DNA of 64,000 bases from Kofleriaceae bacterium (GTDB taxonomy: Bacteria > Myxococcota_A > Polyangia > Haliangiales > Haliangiaceae), in the NCBI GenBank assembly GCA_022842285.1, contig JALHPV010000005.1, positions 1 through 64,000 on the forward strand, given 5' to 3'. The position numbers and the translations under genes were made by a program. The notes beneath the pieces were generated by a model. It was not told the DNA's origin, made no database searches, and worked only from the letters and a program-made list of their open reading frames with translations. Below, piece after piece: positions 43,699-52,612 of the stretch (positions within the stretch are counted from its first letter, which is position 1; every line of letters starts with the position of its first letter).

Positions 43699-44489
43699 CC
43701 GCGGAGCGTCTTCGGTGGCCAGCACGACGCGATGTGCTCGGCACACCGGTTTCGATCACTGCGTTCGAGGATCTGATTCCACGGCTCGAGCAGCGGTACA
43801 GAGACCGGGCAGTAGTCGTCAATGTTTGCAACGTGCACTCCGTCATGTCAGCCCGCACTGACCAAGCTCTCGCTGCCGCTCTTCGTACGGCCGACGCCAA
43901 CACACCAGACGGGATGCCCCTCGCCTGGTACCTACGCAGCCTCGGAGAGCCCCAGCAACCTCGCGTCAATGGCTACGACCTCACCACTCGGACGATCGAG
44001 CACGGGCTCGTCAGGGGCTGGCGCCACTACTTCTATGGCGCGTCACCCGAGACACTCGCGCAGCTGCGCGTCGAGGTCCTCCGACGCTGGCCCAGCATTG
44101 AGATCGCCGGGATGCACGCGCCACCCTTTCGCTCTCTTTCTACGACCGAGCTCGAAGCGACCGGACAGGCGATTCGCGACACTACTCCAGACGTGGTCTG
44201 GGTCGGTCTCGGGATGCCCAAACAAGAAAAATGGATGGCCGACATGCGATGCCGCCTGCCCGGTACAGTCCTGATTGGCATCGGCGCCGTCTTCGACTTC
44301 CTCGCTGGAACCAAAGCGCACGCACCTGGATGGATGCAGCGAGCCGGGCTCGAGTGGCTCTTTCGTCTGGGCACCGAACCTCGCCGGCTCTGGCGGCGAT
44401 ACCTATGGAACAACCCCGCGTTCCTGTCGCTCTGGGCTCGAGACGTCGTGCGCTTCTACACAGTCGGTGAGCACACGCAGCAGCGCTGA
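43695..44489 (+). CDS. WecG/TagA/CpsF-family glycosyltransferase
   Basis: 264 residues; ATG 43695 overlaps the previous stop by 4 bp. Conserved: 'RDVLGTPVSITAFEDLIPRLE', 'NVCNVHSVMSARTDQALAAALRTADANTPDGMPLAWYLRSLG', 'GWRHYFYGASPETLAQLRVEVLRRWPSIEIAG', 'DVVWVGLGMPKQEKWM' and 'LIGIGAVFDFLAGTKAHAPGWMQRAGLEWLFRLGTEPRRLWRRY'. All are signature blocks. Members transfer ManNAc or ManNAcA to lipid-linked GlcNAc; WecB and WecC in the same cluster make the UDP-ManNAcA donor. GC visibly lower than the export gene. The 3' 87 bp overlap the convergent glycosyltransferase gene. Confidence 0.94.
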   Translation: MTAERLRWPARRDVLGTPVSITAFEDLIPRLEQRYRDRAVVVNVCNVHSVMSARTDQALAAALRTADANTPDGMPLAWYLRSLGEPQQPRVNGYDLTTRTIEHGLVRGWRHYFYGASPETLAQLRVEVLRRWPSIEIAGMHAPPFRSLSTTELEATGQAIRDTTPDVVWVGLGMPKQEKWMADMRCRLPGTVLIGIGAVFDFLAGTKAHAPGWMQRAGLEWLFRLGTEPRRLWRRYLWNNPAFLSLWARDVVRFYTVGEHTQQR

Positions 44490-45551
44490 CTCGAATCGTT
44501 GCAGAGTGTACTTATTCTCGTACGTCGCGCGCGCACGTTGCCCCATCGCGAGCCGCAACTCACGCTCCGTCAGAAGCGTTTCGAGCCGGTCCGCGAGCCC
44601 CTCGTGATCACGAGGCTCAACGACAAATCCGGTCTCTCCGTCCTCGACCATGTCGGCGATCGCACCCTGTCGCGTGGTAACGACCGGCAAGCCCCACTGA
44701 AACGCCTCTAGAACAACGAGTGGAAACGCTTCAACGGAATAGTACGTGGGAAACGCGAAGACGTCGTGCGCGGCGAACAAGCGGTGCTTGTCGGAGTCGT
44801 ACTGCGGACCCACGTACTGGACGCATCCGGCGAGGTCCAGCGACTTGATGCCGTTCAAGAGCTCCTCGAGGCAGCCGTCACCTGAGCGAGCCCCCGCGAA
44901 CGTCGCGTCGAACATGACCCCGCGGTCGCGTAGCACGGAGAGTGCGCGGAGGAGATCGAGCGCGCCCTTTTCGCGGATCATGTTCGATACGAACAAGACG
45001 CGCGGAACACCAACCCGACCGCTCGGGGTTGCGCCCCTGGCGTGGTCAGGAACTCCGTTCGCGACGAAATGTAGATGATCGGAGGGGACCAGCCCGGCGA
45101 GATCAGTGCCGAGCGCGGGTGACAGGTGAATCACGTGGGCACCCTCAAACGCCCACCGGTAGAGGCGGGTCCGCCACCCACTATCGAGGCGCGCCCTGAC
45201 TCCCTTCCCGTGGAGGTGATAGATGCGAGGTACCGACAAGAGCTTGAGCACTGCGACGTAGCCGCAGTCTCGGTAGAACGCAGCTCCCGCAGGGGAGAGC
45301 GTTACATACGCGGCGTCGGGGCGGTTCCGGACGATTCTTCGGCACAGGCTCACCGCGACTGCTGCTGCCTTCCAGAGCTTCGCGAATGAGCCACTGCCCA
45401 GATCTTCGAGGGACTCGGCGAACCGCAGTGGGACCACATCGAGCTCGAACGCAGCCCTGAGTGCCTTGCTCTCCACCACCGCCTTGTTCATGACGGAAGC
45501 GCCATGGAGAGGTGGGGGCAGCTGCAGCACGCACAGAAGCCGTCGCAGCAT
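44403..45551 (-). CDS. GT4-family glycosyltransferase
   Basis: 382 residues from ATG 45551 (ATG 45560 also possible). 'VLQLPPPLHGASVMNKAVVES' is an N-terminal GT-B start. 'PRIYHLHGKGVRARLDSGW', 'ANGVPDHARGATPSGRVGVPRVLFVSNMIREKGALDLLRAL' and 'DVFAFPTYYSVEAFPLVVLEAFQWGLPVVTTRQGAIADMV' give the GT4 nucleotide-sugar motifs (E-x7-E). TAGGAT lies 7 nt before ATG 45551. The last 29 codons run into the 3' end of the convergent WecG-like gene. Confidence 0.92.
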   Translation of the reverse strand: MLRRLLCVLQLPPPLHGASVMNKAVVESKALRAAFELDVVPLRFAESLEDLGSGSFAKLWKAAAVAVSLCRRIVRNRPDAAYVTLSPAGAAFYRDCGYVAVLKLLSVPRIYHLHGKGVRARLDSGWRTRLYRWAFEGAHVIHLSPALGTDLAGLVPSDHLHFVANGVPDHARGATPSGRVGVPRVLFVSNMIREKGALDLLRALSVLRDRGVMFDATFAGARSGDGCLEELLNGIKSLDLAGCVQYVGPQYDSDKHRLFAAHDVFAFPTYYSVEAFPLVVLEAFQWGLPVVTTRQGAIADMVEDGETGFVVEPRDHEGLADRLETLLTERELRLAMGQRARATYENKYTLQRFESALLRVLTDCVEAHDVSSPERQERGVVP

Positions 45552-45558
45552 GGCGCTC

Positions 45559-45564
45559 ATCCTA
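45559..45564 (-). promoter_or_regulatory. -10-like hexamer for the GT4 gene
   Basis: Minus-strand TAGGAT, then exactly 7 nt (gagcgcc), then ATG 45551. If this is the promoter, the ATG at 45560 (inside the spacer) cannot be used. Confidence 0.45.
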
Positions 45565-45581
45565 GCGCCGAAGGGACAGCG

Positions 45582-46724
45582 ATGCTTGAATGGGGCGAGA
45601 TGAGTGCACCGGCCGACCCCATCGCGATGCTACTGCGGCGCTGGCGGACCGTCCTTATCTGCGCTTTCCTCGGCGGGGCGGCGGGCACTGCTTACGCCCT
45701 GCTGTCGCCTCCTTGGTACGCGTCCTCGCTCGCGGTGATTCCTTCCCAGCGATCTCCGAACCCCAGTGCCGCAATGTTGTCGAACCTGCCGGCCATGGGC
45801 CTCCTTGGCTCCTCGATGTCCACTGACGTTCAGCGCATCCAGGCCGTACTCACGAGTACGTCGGTCGCTGATGAAGTGATCTCGAAGTTCAGCCTCAAAG
45901 AGCGCTACGGCATCGAACACATCGAGCTCGTGCGCGCCGAATTGGGAAAGCACTGTGGCACCAGCGTCGACCGTCGCTCGGGCGTCGTAACACTCACCTG
46001 CGAAGACAAAGAGCCCGAAGTCGCTATGCAGATGGCAGCCTACTACGGCGACGTCGGCAATCGGGTGTTCGGACGAATCTCGGCATCGTCGGCCCGCGAA
46101 GAGCGAACGTTCCTTGAGAGCCAGCTCGTCAAGGCACGCGCGCAGGTCGATGCGGCATCTCGAGCCCTGCGCGAGTTCCAGGAGACGCATCGGATCATCG
46201 ACCTGGGTGAACAGAGCAAGGCCGTCATCTCGGCCATGGCTTCGATTCAGGGGGAGCTGGTCACCAAGCAGTTGCAGCTCAACTACCTCCTGAGCTTCTC
46301 GTCCGCGACCGGATCGAACGTGTCGCAGCTCCAGCAGCAGATTCGAGTCATGCAGGCGAAGTTGAAGCAGCTCGAGACTGCCCAGCCGACAACAGGCACG
46401 AAGAGTGAAGACTCGAAGTTTTTTCCGGAGGCGATGCAGGTTCCAGAGCTCCGCTTCGAGCTTGAGCAGCTCTTTCGCGAGCAGAAGATCGCCGAGACCG
46501 TATTCTTGCTGATGACGCAGCGCTATGAGACGGCGAAAGTAGACGAGGCTCGCGATACGTCGACGTTCCAGATCCTCGATGCGCCAACGTTGCCTACCTA
46601 CAAATCTCGGCCGAAACGCGTCAAGGCTGTTGTCATGGGGCTGGGCGGAGGCGCAGGAATCGCGCTCGCGCTCGTTTTCATTCCGGCTTGGTGGCGCCGC
46701 CGTTCGACCATCGCGGTGACCTAG
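45582..46724 (+). CDS. Polysaccharide co-polymerase (Wzz-type chain-length determinant), copy 1
   Basis: 380 residues from ATG 45582 (AAGGGA 6 nt upstream); ATG 45600 is a possible second start. 'DPIAMLLRRWRTVLICAFLGGAAGTAYALLSPPWYASSLAVIPSQ' is the first membrane helix of the Wzz domain. A long coiled coil (about 180-300) follows, then 'TSTFQILDAPTLPTYKSRPKRVKAVVMGLGGGAGIALALVFIP' with the Pro-rich motif and second helix. There is no cytoplasmic kinase domain. It is paralogous to the gene at 54640: both share 'RYE.AKVDEARDTSTFQILD' and 'TSVDRR...CED'. Alone on the plus strand between minus-strand genes. Confidence 0.92.
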   Translation: MLEWGEMSAPADPIAMLLRRWRTVLICAFLGGAAGTAYALLSPPWYASSLAVIPSQRSPNPSAAMLSNLPAMGLLGSSMSTDVQRIQAVLTSTSVADEVISKFSLKERYGIEHIELVRAELGKHCGTSVDRRSGVVTLTCEDKEPEVAMQMAAYYGDVGNRVFGRISASSAREERTFLESQLVKARAQVDAASRALREFQETHRIIDLGEQSKAVISAMASIQGELVTKQLQLNYLLSFSSATGSNVSQLQQQIRVMQAKLKQLETAQPTTGTKSEDSKFFPEAMQVPELRFELEQLFREQKIAETVFLLMTQRYETAKVDEARDTSTFQILDAPTLPTYKSRPKRVKAVVMGLGGGAGIALALVFIPAWWRRRSTIAVT

Positions 46725-47554
46725 AAGGCGATGCCGATGCCAGCGCCGCGAAACCAGTGATTCTGCGGCTGCTCCTGAAAATACAGAAACCGCCGGCTGG
46801 TGCGTTCGGCGAACTCCGCCAGGCACGGAGTCACGTGCGCGTTGTCGCTGACGAGCACGGACTTCGGCGAGAGCTTGGGCGCTATCACCTCGTACTCCGC
46901 GGCTTCATGGCTGGCCGAGTGATCGCTGTCGCTGATGAACACGTCGATCAACGTCGTGATGTTCTTCAGCGACTCGATCGAATCGCCAACGATCATCCGC
47001 GCGAAGTTGGCGTAGGCACCGGTGATCAGGTAGCCCGCAGCAGGGTTGATATCGAGACACATACATTCGCCCGGAGCCCCCTCCCTGGCGTTCATCTCGA
47101 GCGCAGCTGCGATCACGCACGAGCCCAGCCCCTTGTCGACTCCTGTCTCGACAACCAGACGCGGCTTGCGCGCTCGCACGATCGCGTACCAGCCGAGGCG
47201 TCGGCCGTATCGTGCGACCTCGTCGGAGACAGCCCGAGCGGGTCCGTTCCGTACGGACTGCCGGATGTGCTCGGCGAGCCGGTGATCTTGCTCGACTTCG
47301 TCGAGGTAGCCTCTGACCTCCTCGACAGTGATGCCGAGACACGCTGACAAGAAGAACGCCAGGTACTCGCGATTCAACGCGTCGAGGTCGTAGGTGAGGT
47401 TTGTATGCTCGCGGGACGTTCGTAGCCACCGCAGAAGCCGCAGCAGATCCGGACCGGTCTGCGCAACGCCGAGACGCAACCGTAGCGGGAGCAACGCGAC
47501 ACGCCCTGCCGCCGAAGCGCGAACGAATTTCTTGAGTGAAGTCACGAGAGGCAT
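46721..47554 (-). CDS. Class I SAM-dependent methyltransferase (Methyltransf_24-like)
   Basis: 277 residues. 'RARKPRLVVETGVDKGLGSCVIAAALEMN' is motif I-like near residue 128 (E-T-G-V-x2-G), 'GECMCLDINPAAGYLI' and 'IDVFISDSDHSASHEAAEYEVIAPKLSPKSVLVSDNAHVTPCLAEFAE' follow; this pattern resembles cephalosporin hydroxylase-like or sugar/lipid methyltransferases. The N-terminal 100 residues are helical and amphipathic ('LLPLRLRLGVAQTGPDLLRLLRWL') and may touch membrane. It converges with the copy-1 Wzz gene by 4 bp. Probably decorates the polysaccharide repeat. Confidence 0.8.
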   Translation of the reverse strand: MPLVTSLKKFVRASAAGRVALLPLRLRLGVAQTGPDLLRLLRWLRTSREHTNLTYDLDALNREYLAFFLSACLGITVEEVRGYLDEVEQDHRLAEHIRQSVRNGPARAVSDEVARYGRRLGWYAIVRARKPRLVVETGVDKGLGSCVIAAALEMNAREGAPGECMCLDINPAAGYLITGAYANFARMIVGDSIESLKNITTLIDVFISDSDHSASHEAAEYEVIAPKLSPKSVLVSDNAHVTPCLAEFAERTSRRFLYFQEQPQNHWFRGAGIGIAF

Positions 47555-47559
47555 GGCGG

Positions 47560-48738
47560 CTACCGGTCGATGAACTCAACCAGCTCGGAGGTCGCACGCG
47601 TAGGCTCCATCGGCCCGACGATTAGAGCACGGGCGTTCCGAGACTGCCGAGCTCGCTGTGGTTCGTCATGTTGGTAGCGCTCGAGCCTGTCCGCGATCAC
47701 GCTCACGTCCAACGTGTCGATGGTCAAGCCAACGTCTTTGTTCGCAACGAACTCCATGTGCGTGCCGTACGGCGGACCATGGGCGAGAATCGGCAACTGG
47801 GCCTGAAGATACGTGAAGATCTTCGAAGGAAACGAGTACTCGGTGAGAGGGCGATGGCGCTCCGAGAACCCCATCGGGCAGAACAGCAGGTCGTGCTGCG
47901 ACAAGACTGACGCCACTTTATTCGATGGGACGAGGCCGCCGTATCGAACAGTGCGATAGCCGCGCATCCATCGCGGAAGCTTCTGCGAGTAGATGGTTAG
48001 CGACATCGAATCGCTTCGGTTGCGCTTGCGCTCGATGGCTTCGCAAACCGCCTGCACGGAATCGTCGCACCAGACGTTGCCGGCGTACGCCATCCGCCGA
48101 GCAATCGGCCGGATAATGGGAGGTGGGAGGAGAACACTCGCAGTTGTCCCGAACTGCACAGGGCGCGCGTCGAGCTCCACTCCGAATGTACGGTCGTATT
48201 GTCGCTTCATCGCCATGCTTGCTACGTCAGCAGTCGCGATCTGCTTGATGAGCTGCGCGAAGTAGGGGCGGACGACGTCGCCGATCTGCTTGTTATGCCC
48301 GCTTGGATCGTCTTGCAGCGACGCGTGCACCGGAAGCCCCAGCTCTCCGGCGAGCCACCGAGCCAGATAGATCGCCGCCCCCGCTGCATGCACCCACACC
48401 TTCGTGACTCCGTGACGACGGGCAAAGGCTAGTGCCTTCCCCTGGGAGCGTCGCGGGGATTCTACGAGCGTCTGCCGGAAGTAAGCGCTGCCGAGTGGAG
48501 TCCGCGCGACCGCGGCGCGCACGTAGCGATGAGACAGTCGCGACGTGATGACGAACCGAGGAAAACGTTGCATCCACGACGGCACCGAAGCATCGCTCGC
48601 CCCGCACGCGATCCAGACGAGATCGCGAGAGTCGATTCGTTCGAGCAGAGAGCGAAGAAGCACCGTTCCACCATCAACGCTCTGCATCGAATCGGGCGTC
48701 ACGAGGAGAAACTTGTGCCGGGTCCGCGCTTGCGTCAC
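47560..48738 (-). CDS. Glycosyltransferase (GT-B fold, unassigned family)
   Basis: 392 residues from GTG 48738, which overlaps the asparagine-synthase stop (GTGA). 'KFLLVTPDSMQSVDGGTVLLRSLLERI' start, 'VHASLQDDPSGHNKQIGD' in the middle and 'VLSQHDLLFCPMGFSERHRPLTEYSFPSKIFTYLQAQLPILAHGPPYGTHMEFV' near the C-terminus have the shape of GT-B nucleotide-binding domains (the Phe-Pro-Ser-Lys-x5-Y turn). Substrate unknown. A gap of 5 bp separates it from the methyltransferase gene downstream. Confidence 0.82.
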   Translation of the reverse strand: MTQARTRHKFLLVTPDSMQSVDGGTVLLRSLLERIDSRDLVWIACGASDASVPSWMQRFPRFVITSRLSHRYVRAAVARTPLGSAYFRQTLVESPRRSQGKALAFARRHGVTKVWVHAAGAAIYLARWLAGELGLPVHASLQDDPSGHNKQIGDVVRPYFAQLIKQIATADVASMAMKRQYDRTFGVELDARPVQFGTTASVLLPPPIIRPIARRMAYAGNVWCDDSVQAVCEAIERKRNRSDSMSLTIYSQKLPRWMRGYRTVRYGGLVPSNKVASVLSQHDLLFCPMGFSERHRPLTEYSFPSKIFTYLQAQLPILAHGPPYGTHMEFVANKDVGLTIDTLDVSVIADRLERYQHDEPQRARQSRNARALIVGPMEPTRATSELVEFIDR

Positions 48739-50651
48739 AGGGAGCCCCAGTGCTCGAGCCACATCTGAAGCACCAAGAGGATCCAGATCCGACGAGAGTG
48801 GTTGAAGCGACCTCCGTGCTGATGCTGGCCAAGCAGCGTCGATACGTAGTCGGCGTCGAACAGCCCCTGCCTACGCAACGCTGCCGGAGCTAGGTACTTG
48901 GAAACAAGCGGGCGGAGCTCGCTGCGCAACCATGCGTCGATCGGCACGACGTTGAATCCCTGCTTGGCTCGATTGGCAACCTCTGCGCCAACGGTCTCCG
49001 CCAGGGCTTTACGAAGCAGATATTTTCCGACGGTACCGCGTGTGCGCAAGTCTGCCGGCAGCTGCATCGCGAACGTCAGCAGCGTCGGATCCAAGAACGG
49101 CGCACGAGTCTCGACACCGTTAGCCATCGAGGCTCTGTCCATGCGTTGAAGGTTGTTGTCGGGCAGGTATGTATGGATGAGGGCAAGCGTCGTTGCGGCG
49201 ACAGCGTCATCCGCCGAGTCGACTCGGTCGAACCATGAATGAAACCCACCGGCCTTCCGTCGAGAGGGAGGCGGCCACGCTGGCCATAGTTCTTCGACCT
49301 CCTGGTGGGACCAGGCTCCATAGCCAAGGAGGTAGTACAGCGCTTCCGAGAGCGTCTTCTGCCGCGCAACGTTCACGGCTTTCGCCAGGCGGCTGTCGCC
49401 AGATGCGCGTGCCATCACGGCAAGCGACGGTACGCCGAGCCCTCGGAACCACGACGGAAGTTGATGCGCGTACCACATCTGCGCGGCCCATCGATGCAGC
49501 GGATAGCCAAAGAAGAGCTCGTCGCCACCGTCGCCGGACAGCATCACGGTCACGCCTCGCGCCTTTGCGGTCTCGGCGATCAAGTACACGCCAAGCTCGG
49601 CGGTATCGGCAACAGGATCGTCGTTGAGACCGGGCATGACGTGGAGCAGCCGCTCGAGATCGGAGAACTCGAACGTCAGTGCCGTGTGGTTGGTGCCGAG
49701 CTGCTTTGACATGGCCTGAGCCGCAGCGTTTTCTCCGTTTCCGGCGCCATCGCGATAGCCGATCGAGAACGTATTGACTTGCTGCCCCAAGAGACGAGCC
49801 ATCGAATTCACGACCAACGTTGAGTCCACTCCACCGCTCAGGAACGCCCCGATCGGAACGTCGCTGACCAAGCGCGAGCGTACGGACTCAGTGAATAGCC
49901 GCGACAGGTCATCCAGGCTGCGCCGCTCTTGAGGCTCGTCGCTGGACTTGCGCATCAGGGGCGCCTCCGCCGCCCAGTATCGCTCGGTCTCGAGGCGCCC
50001 CGTGTCGAGCTCGAATCGGAGGAAGTGCCCTGGCTGGAGCTTGAAGGTCTGCTTGTAAGGTGTGTGCGGCCCCAGGATGTACCCTAGCTCGAGGAATTGC
50101 CGCAGAGACTCCCAGTCAATGGTTCGCTCGAACAGCGGCGACTTCGCCAGGGCCTTCAGCTCCGATGCGAAGAGCAGCCCTCCACGAGCGTCACGATAGT
50201 AGTAGAGCGGTTTCTCGCCGAACCGATCGCGGGCGAGGACCAGCGTGCGCGTCTTCGCATCCCACACGGCGATCGCGAACATTCCCTGCAGACGCTCGAA
50301 CGCGGCGGTCCCGAGCTCTTCATACAAGTGAGCGATGACCTCAGTATCTGTGTGACTCGTGAAGACGTGTCCTCGGGCCTGCAGCTCGGAACGCAGCTCG
50401 CGAAAGTTGTAAATCTCGCCGTTTTGGATGACCGCGCACTGTCGCGTCTCGTCGAACAGCGGCATGCGTCCCGAGTCCGATACGTCGATGATGCTGAGCC
50501 GTCGACTCCCGAGACCAACCTCGGGCTGCCACAAATAGCCTTCTTGATCAGGGCCGCGGTGCGTCAGCGCCCGCGTCATCTGCATCAGCGATTCACGAGG
50601 GCACTCGAGCGACGACGTCCTCGCAAACGCGAATCCGGCTACCCCACACAT
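48735..50651 (-). CDS. asnB: Glutamine-hydrolysing asparagine synthase-family amidotransferase
   Basis: 638 residues. 'MCGVAGFAF' supplies the class II glutaminase Cys2 nucleophile; 'RALTHRGPDQEGYLWQPEVGLGSRRLSIIDVSDSGRMP', 'NGEIYNFRELRSEL' complete that domain. The synthetase domain has PP-loop 'GAFLSGGVDSTLVV' near residue 262 and 'VTVMLSGDGGDELFFGYPLHRW' near 370. In exopolysaccharide clusters such enzymes usually amidate hexuronic acids rather than make asparagine, here perhaps ManNAcA. Overlaps by GTGA with the glycosyltransferase gene. Confidence 0.93.
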   Translation of the reverse strand: MCGVAGFAFARTSSLECPRESLMQMTRALTHRGPDQEGYLWQPEVGLGSRRLSIIDVSDSGRMPLFDETRQCAVIQNGEIYNFRELRSELQARGHVFTSHTDTEVIAHLYEELGTAAFERLQGMFAIAVWDAKTRTLVLARDRFGEKPLYYYRDARGGLLFASELKALAKSPLFERTIDWESLRQFLELGYILGPHTPYKQTFKLQPGHFLRFELDTGRLETERYWAAEAPLMRKSSDEPQERRSLDDLSRLFTESVRSRLVSDVPIGAFLSGGVDSTLVVNSMARLLGQQVNTFSIGYRDGAGNGENAAAQAMSKQLGTNHTALTFEFSDLERLLHVMPGLNDDPVADTAELGVYLIAETAKARGVTVMLSGDGGDELFFGYPLHRWAAQMWYAHQLPSWFRGLGVPSLAVMARASGDSRLAKAVNVARQKTLSEALYYLLGYGAWSHQEVEELWPAWPPPSRRKAGGFHSWFDRVDSADDAVAATTLALIHTYLPDNNLQRMDRASMANGVETRAPFLDPTLLTFAMQLPADLRTRGTVGKYLLRKALAETVGAEVANRAKQGFNVVPIDAWLRSELRPLVSKYLAPAALRRQGLFDADYVSTLLGQHQHGGRFNHSRRIWILLVLQMWLEHWGSL

Positions 50652-50654
50652 GCT

Positions 50655-51386
50655 CTACGCTCGGGCCGGTCTCGTAAGGGTCAACGTGACGTTACGGCCT
50701 TCGATCCAGAAGACCTCGTACCCTCGTCGCAGCAACCGCCCCATGATGGAACGCGCGCGGCGAAGCTCGGCGACCCCCGCGCGTGCCAGCCCATCGAACT
50801 CGACCAACAAGATGTCGATTTCGACAGCGGACTTAAGAATACTGTCCAGCACGTTCGCCTCTGCGCCTTCGATATCGAGCTTGAGCAGGGACAACCGCGA
50901 ATGTGAATTCTCCTCGAGAGCGCCAGACAGCGTTACGACCGGCACCGTGATGTACGAGCTCGTAGACTGGAGATTCGTGATGCTGTGCGACACTTCCGCG
51001 GCGTTGCGAGGCTCGAAGAACTTGACGGTTCCATCGGTCGACCAGATGCCCACCGGCTTGAAGTGGTATTTCGCCTGGTGCCCTGCGACCCTGCGCACAT
51101 GATGAGCCGCTCGTGGCGTTGGGTCAAAAGCGAAGACCTCGCATCCGTAGCGCTCGATCAGGGCCAGATCGAACGTTATGTCCTCACCGCAGCCGACGCA
51201 GTAGCAGAGAGAAGACTGGGACAAAGCCCCCTCGGGGATCGTCCATCCGCCGTATTCCGAACCAAGGCGAAGCTTCCTGCGCGCGCTTGTCACCGACCGT
51301 AGATACGGCCAGAACACCCCCAGCTCAGCTGCGGTGAGAGAACTACGAGCAGCACTGCGGAGCTTGGTCAACGCGGCTGTGGACAT
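50655..51386 (-). CDS. FkbM-family methyltransferase
   Basis: 243 residues; ATG 51386 forms a TGATG overlap with the upstream stop. 'SSLCYCVGCGEDITFDLALIERYGCEVFAFDPTPRA' is motif I/II, 'FEPRNAAEVSHSITNLQSTSSYITVPVVTLSGAL' and 'LSLLKLDIEGAEANVLDSIL' hold the D-I-E-G-A-E signature of the FkbM family. Methylates a sugar hydroxyl or lipid carrier. Follows wecC in the same operon and precedes the asparagine-synthase gene by 3 bp. Confidence 0.92.
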   Translation of the reverse strand: MSTAALTKLRSAARSSLTAAELGVFWPYLRSVTSARRKLRLGSEYGGWTIPEGALSQSSLCYCVGCGEDITFDLALIERYGCEVFAFDPTPRAAHHVRRVAGHQAKYHFKPVGIWSTDGTVKFFEPRNAAEVSHSITNLQSTSSYITVPVVTLSGALEENSHSRLSLLKLDIEGAEANVLDSILKSAVEIDILLVEFDGLARAGVAELRRARSIMGRLLRRGYEVFWIEGRNVTLTLTRPARA

Positions 51387-52612
51387 CAAAAAGACAGCAG
51401 GATCGGAGATCGCAACGCGGAGAGGATTTCCGCGCGATGGTTCGCGAGCTCCTCGCGAGCCACGCGGTGGGGAACAAGAACGACGAGCGCATCCCGCCCG
51501 CGGGCCAGCTCGCGCAGTGTCTTATGGCTGCCAACGTTCGCGACCGGATCCGCGATCTCGAGCCGATAGCCATCCTGTTCAAGCAGATGCACGATCTCCC
51601 AAGCAGGGCTCTCGCGCACATCGTTTACGTCGGGCTTGTACGTTACCCCGAACACGCCGATCAGTGGATCGGGCAATTCGGCGACCGCGCGGCGGATGCG
51701 AGTCGCGATGACGTGCGGCATACGATCGTTGATGCGGCGGGCCGTGGTGATGAGCTCCGTTTCTTCGGGCGCAACCTCGGCGATAAACCAGGGGTCGATC
51801 GGAATGCAGTGGCCACCAACGCCGATGCCCGGGCGCAGCAACGAGACGCGAGGATGCTTGTTGGCCAGGTCGATGGCCGCCTCCACCGAAGTTCCAAGAC
51901 GCTCTGCCACCATCGCGAGCTCGTTAGCGAGCGCGATGTTGACGTCGCGATACGTATTCTCCATCAGTTTGCAGAACTCGGCCGTCACCATGTCTGTCTG
52001 CGACAAGTTGCCCTTCACGAACGCGGCGTAGATCTCGGATGACCGCTCGAAGGCGATCGAGTTGCACGCACCGATGATGCGGTCGTTGTGAACGATCTCG
52101 TGCGCCACGTTGCCCGGGTAGAGTCTCTCGGGACAGTGCGCAAGCAGAATGTCGTGTCCCACCGCGAGCCCCGAGGTCTCGAGTATGGGCTTCAGCGTCT
52201 CTTCACAACACATCGGAGGGATCGTGGACTCGACGATCACCAGCGCGTTCTTCCGTAGCGCGGGTACGATGCTCTTCGTAGCAGCGACCAGCGCGGATAG
52301 GTCGGACACCTTCTTGCGCGCGTGTAGCGGCGTAGGTACCGCGACGATGTAGGCGTCGGAAACAGGGACCTGGTTCGAGTAGCGCAGGTTCGCCTTGGTC
52401 GTCGCATGAGTGAAGACATCCGCGATCTCGGCCTCATCGATCGGGCACTCGCCGGCACGCAGCCGCGCCAGGAGTGTCTCGTCGATATCAACACCCACGA
52501 CGCGCTTGCCGTGCCGCGCAAGCATGAGCGCGACGGGGAGACCGACGAAGCCAAGACCGACAACCGCGACGTCGCAGCTGGCGTCGTCCACCTTCATGCT
52601 GGTCTCACCCAT
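51386..52612 (-). CDS. wecC: UDP-N-acetyl-D-mannosamine dehydrogenase
   Basis: 408 residues. NAD motif 'VAVVGLGFVGLPVALMLARHG' near 14, 'SDAYIVAVPTPLHARKKVSDLSAL' near 85, 'HCPERLYPGN' near 159, catalytic Cys in 'GVGGHCIPIDPWFI' near 267, and 'GVFGVTYKPDVNDVRESPAWEI' near 321. These blocks favour WecC (UDP-ManNAc to UDP-ManNAcA) over UDP-glucose dehydrogenase; WecB lies two genes upstream in the same operon. ATG 52612 overlaps the previous stop (TAATG). Confidence 0.92.
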   Translation of the reverse strand: MGETSMKVDDASCDVAVVGLGFVGLPVALMLARHGKRVVGVDIDETLLARLRAGECPIDEAEIADVFTHATTKANLRYSNQVPVSDAYIVAVPTPLHARKKVSDLSALVAATKSIVPALRKNALVIVESTIPPMCCEETLKPILETSGLAVGHDILLAHCPERLYPGNVAHEIVHNDRIIGACNSIAFERSSEIYAAFVKGNLSQTDMVTAEFCKLMENTYRDVNIALANELAMVAERLGTSVEAAIDLANKHPRVSLLRPGIGVGGHCIPIDPWFIAEVAPEETELITTARRINDRMPHVIATRIRRAVAELPDPLIGVFGVTYKPDVNDVRESPAWEIVHLLEQDGYRLEIADPVANVGSHKTLRELARGRDALVVLVPHRVAREELANHRAEILSALRSPILLSF

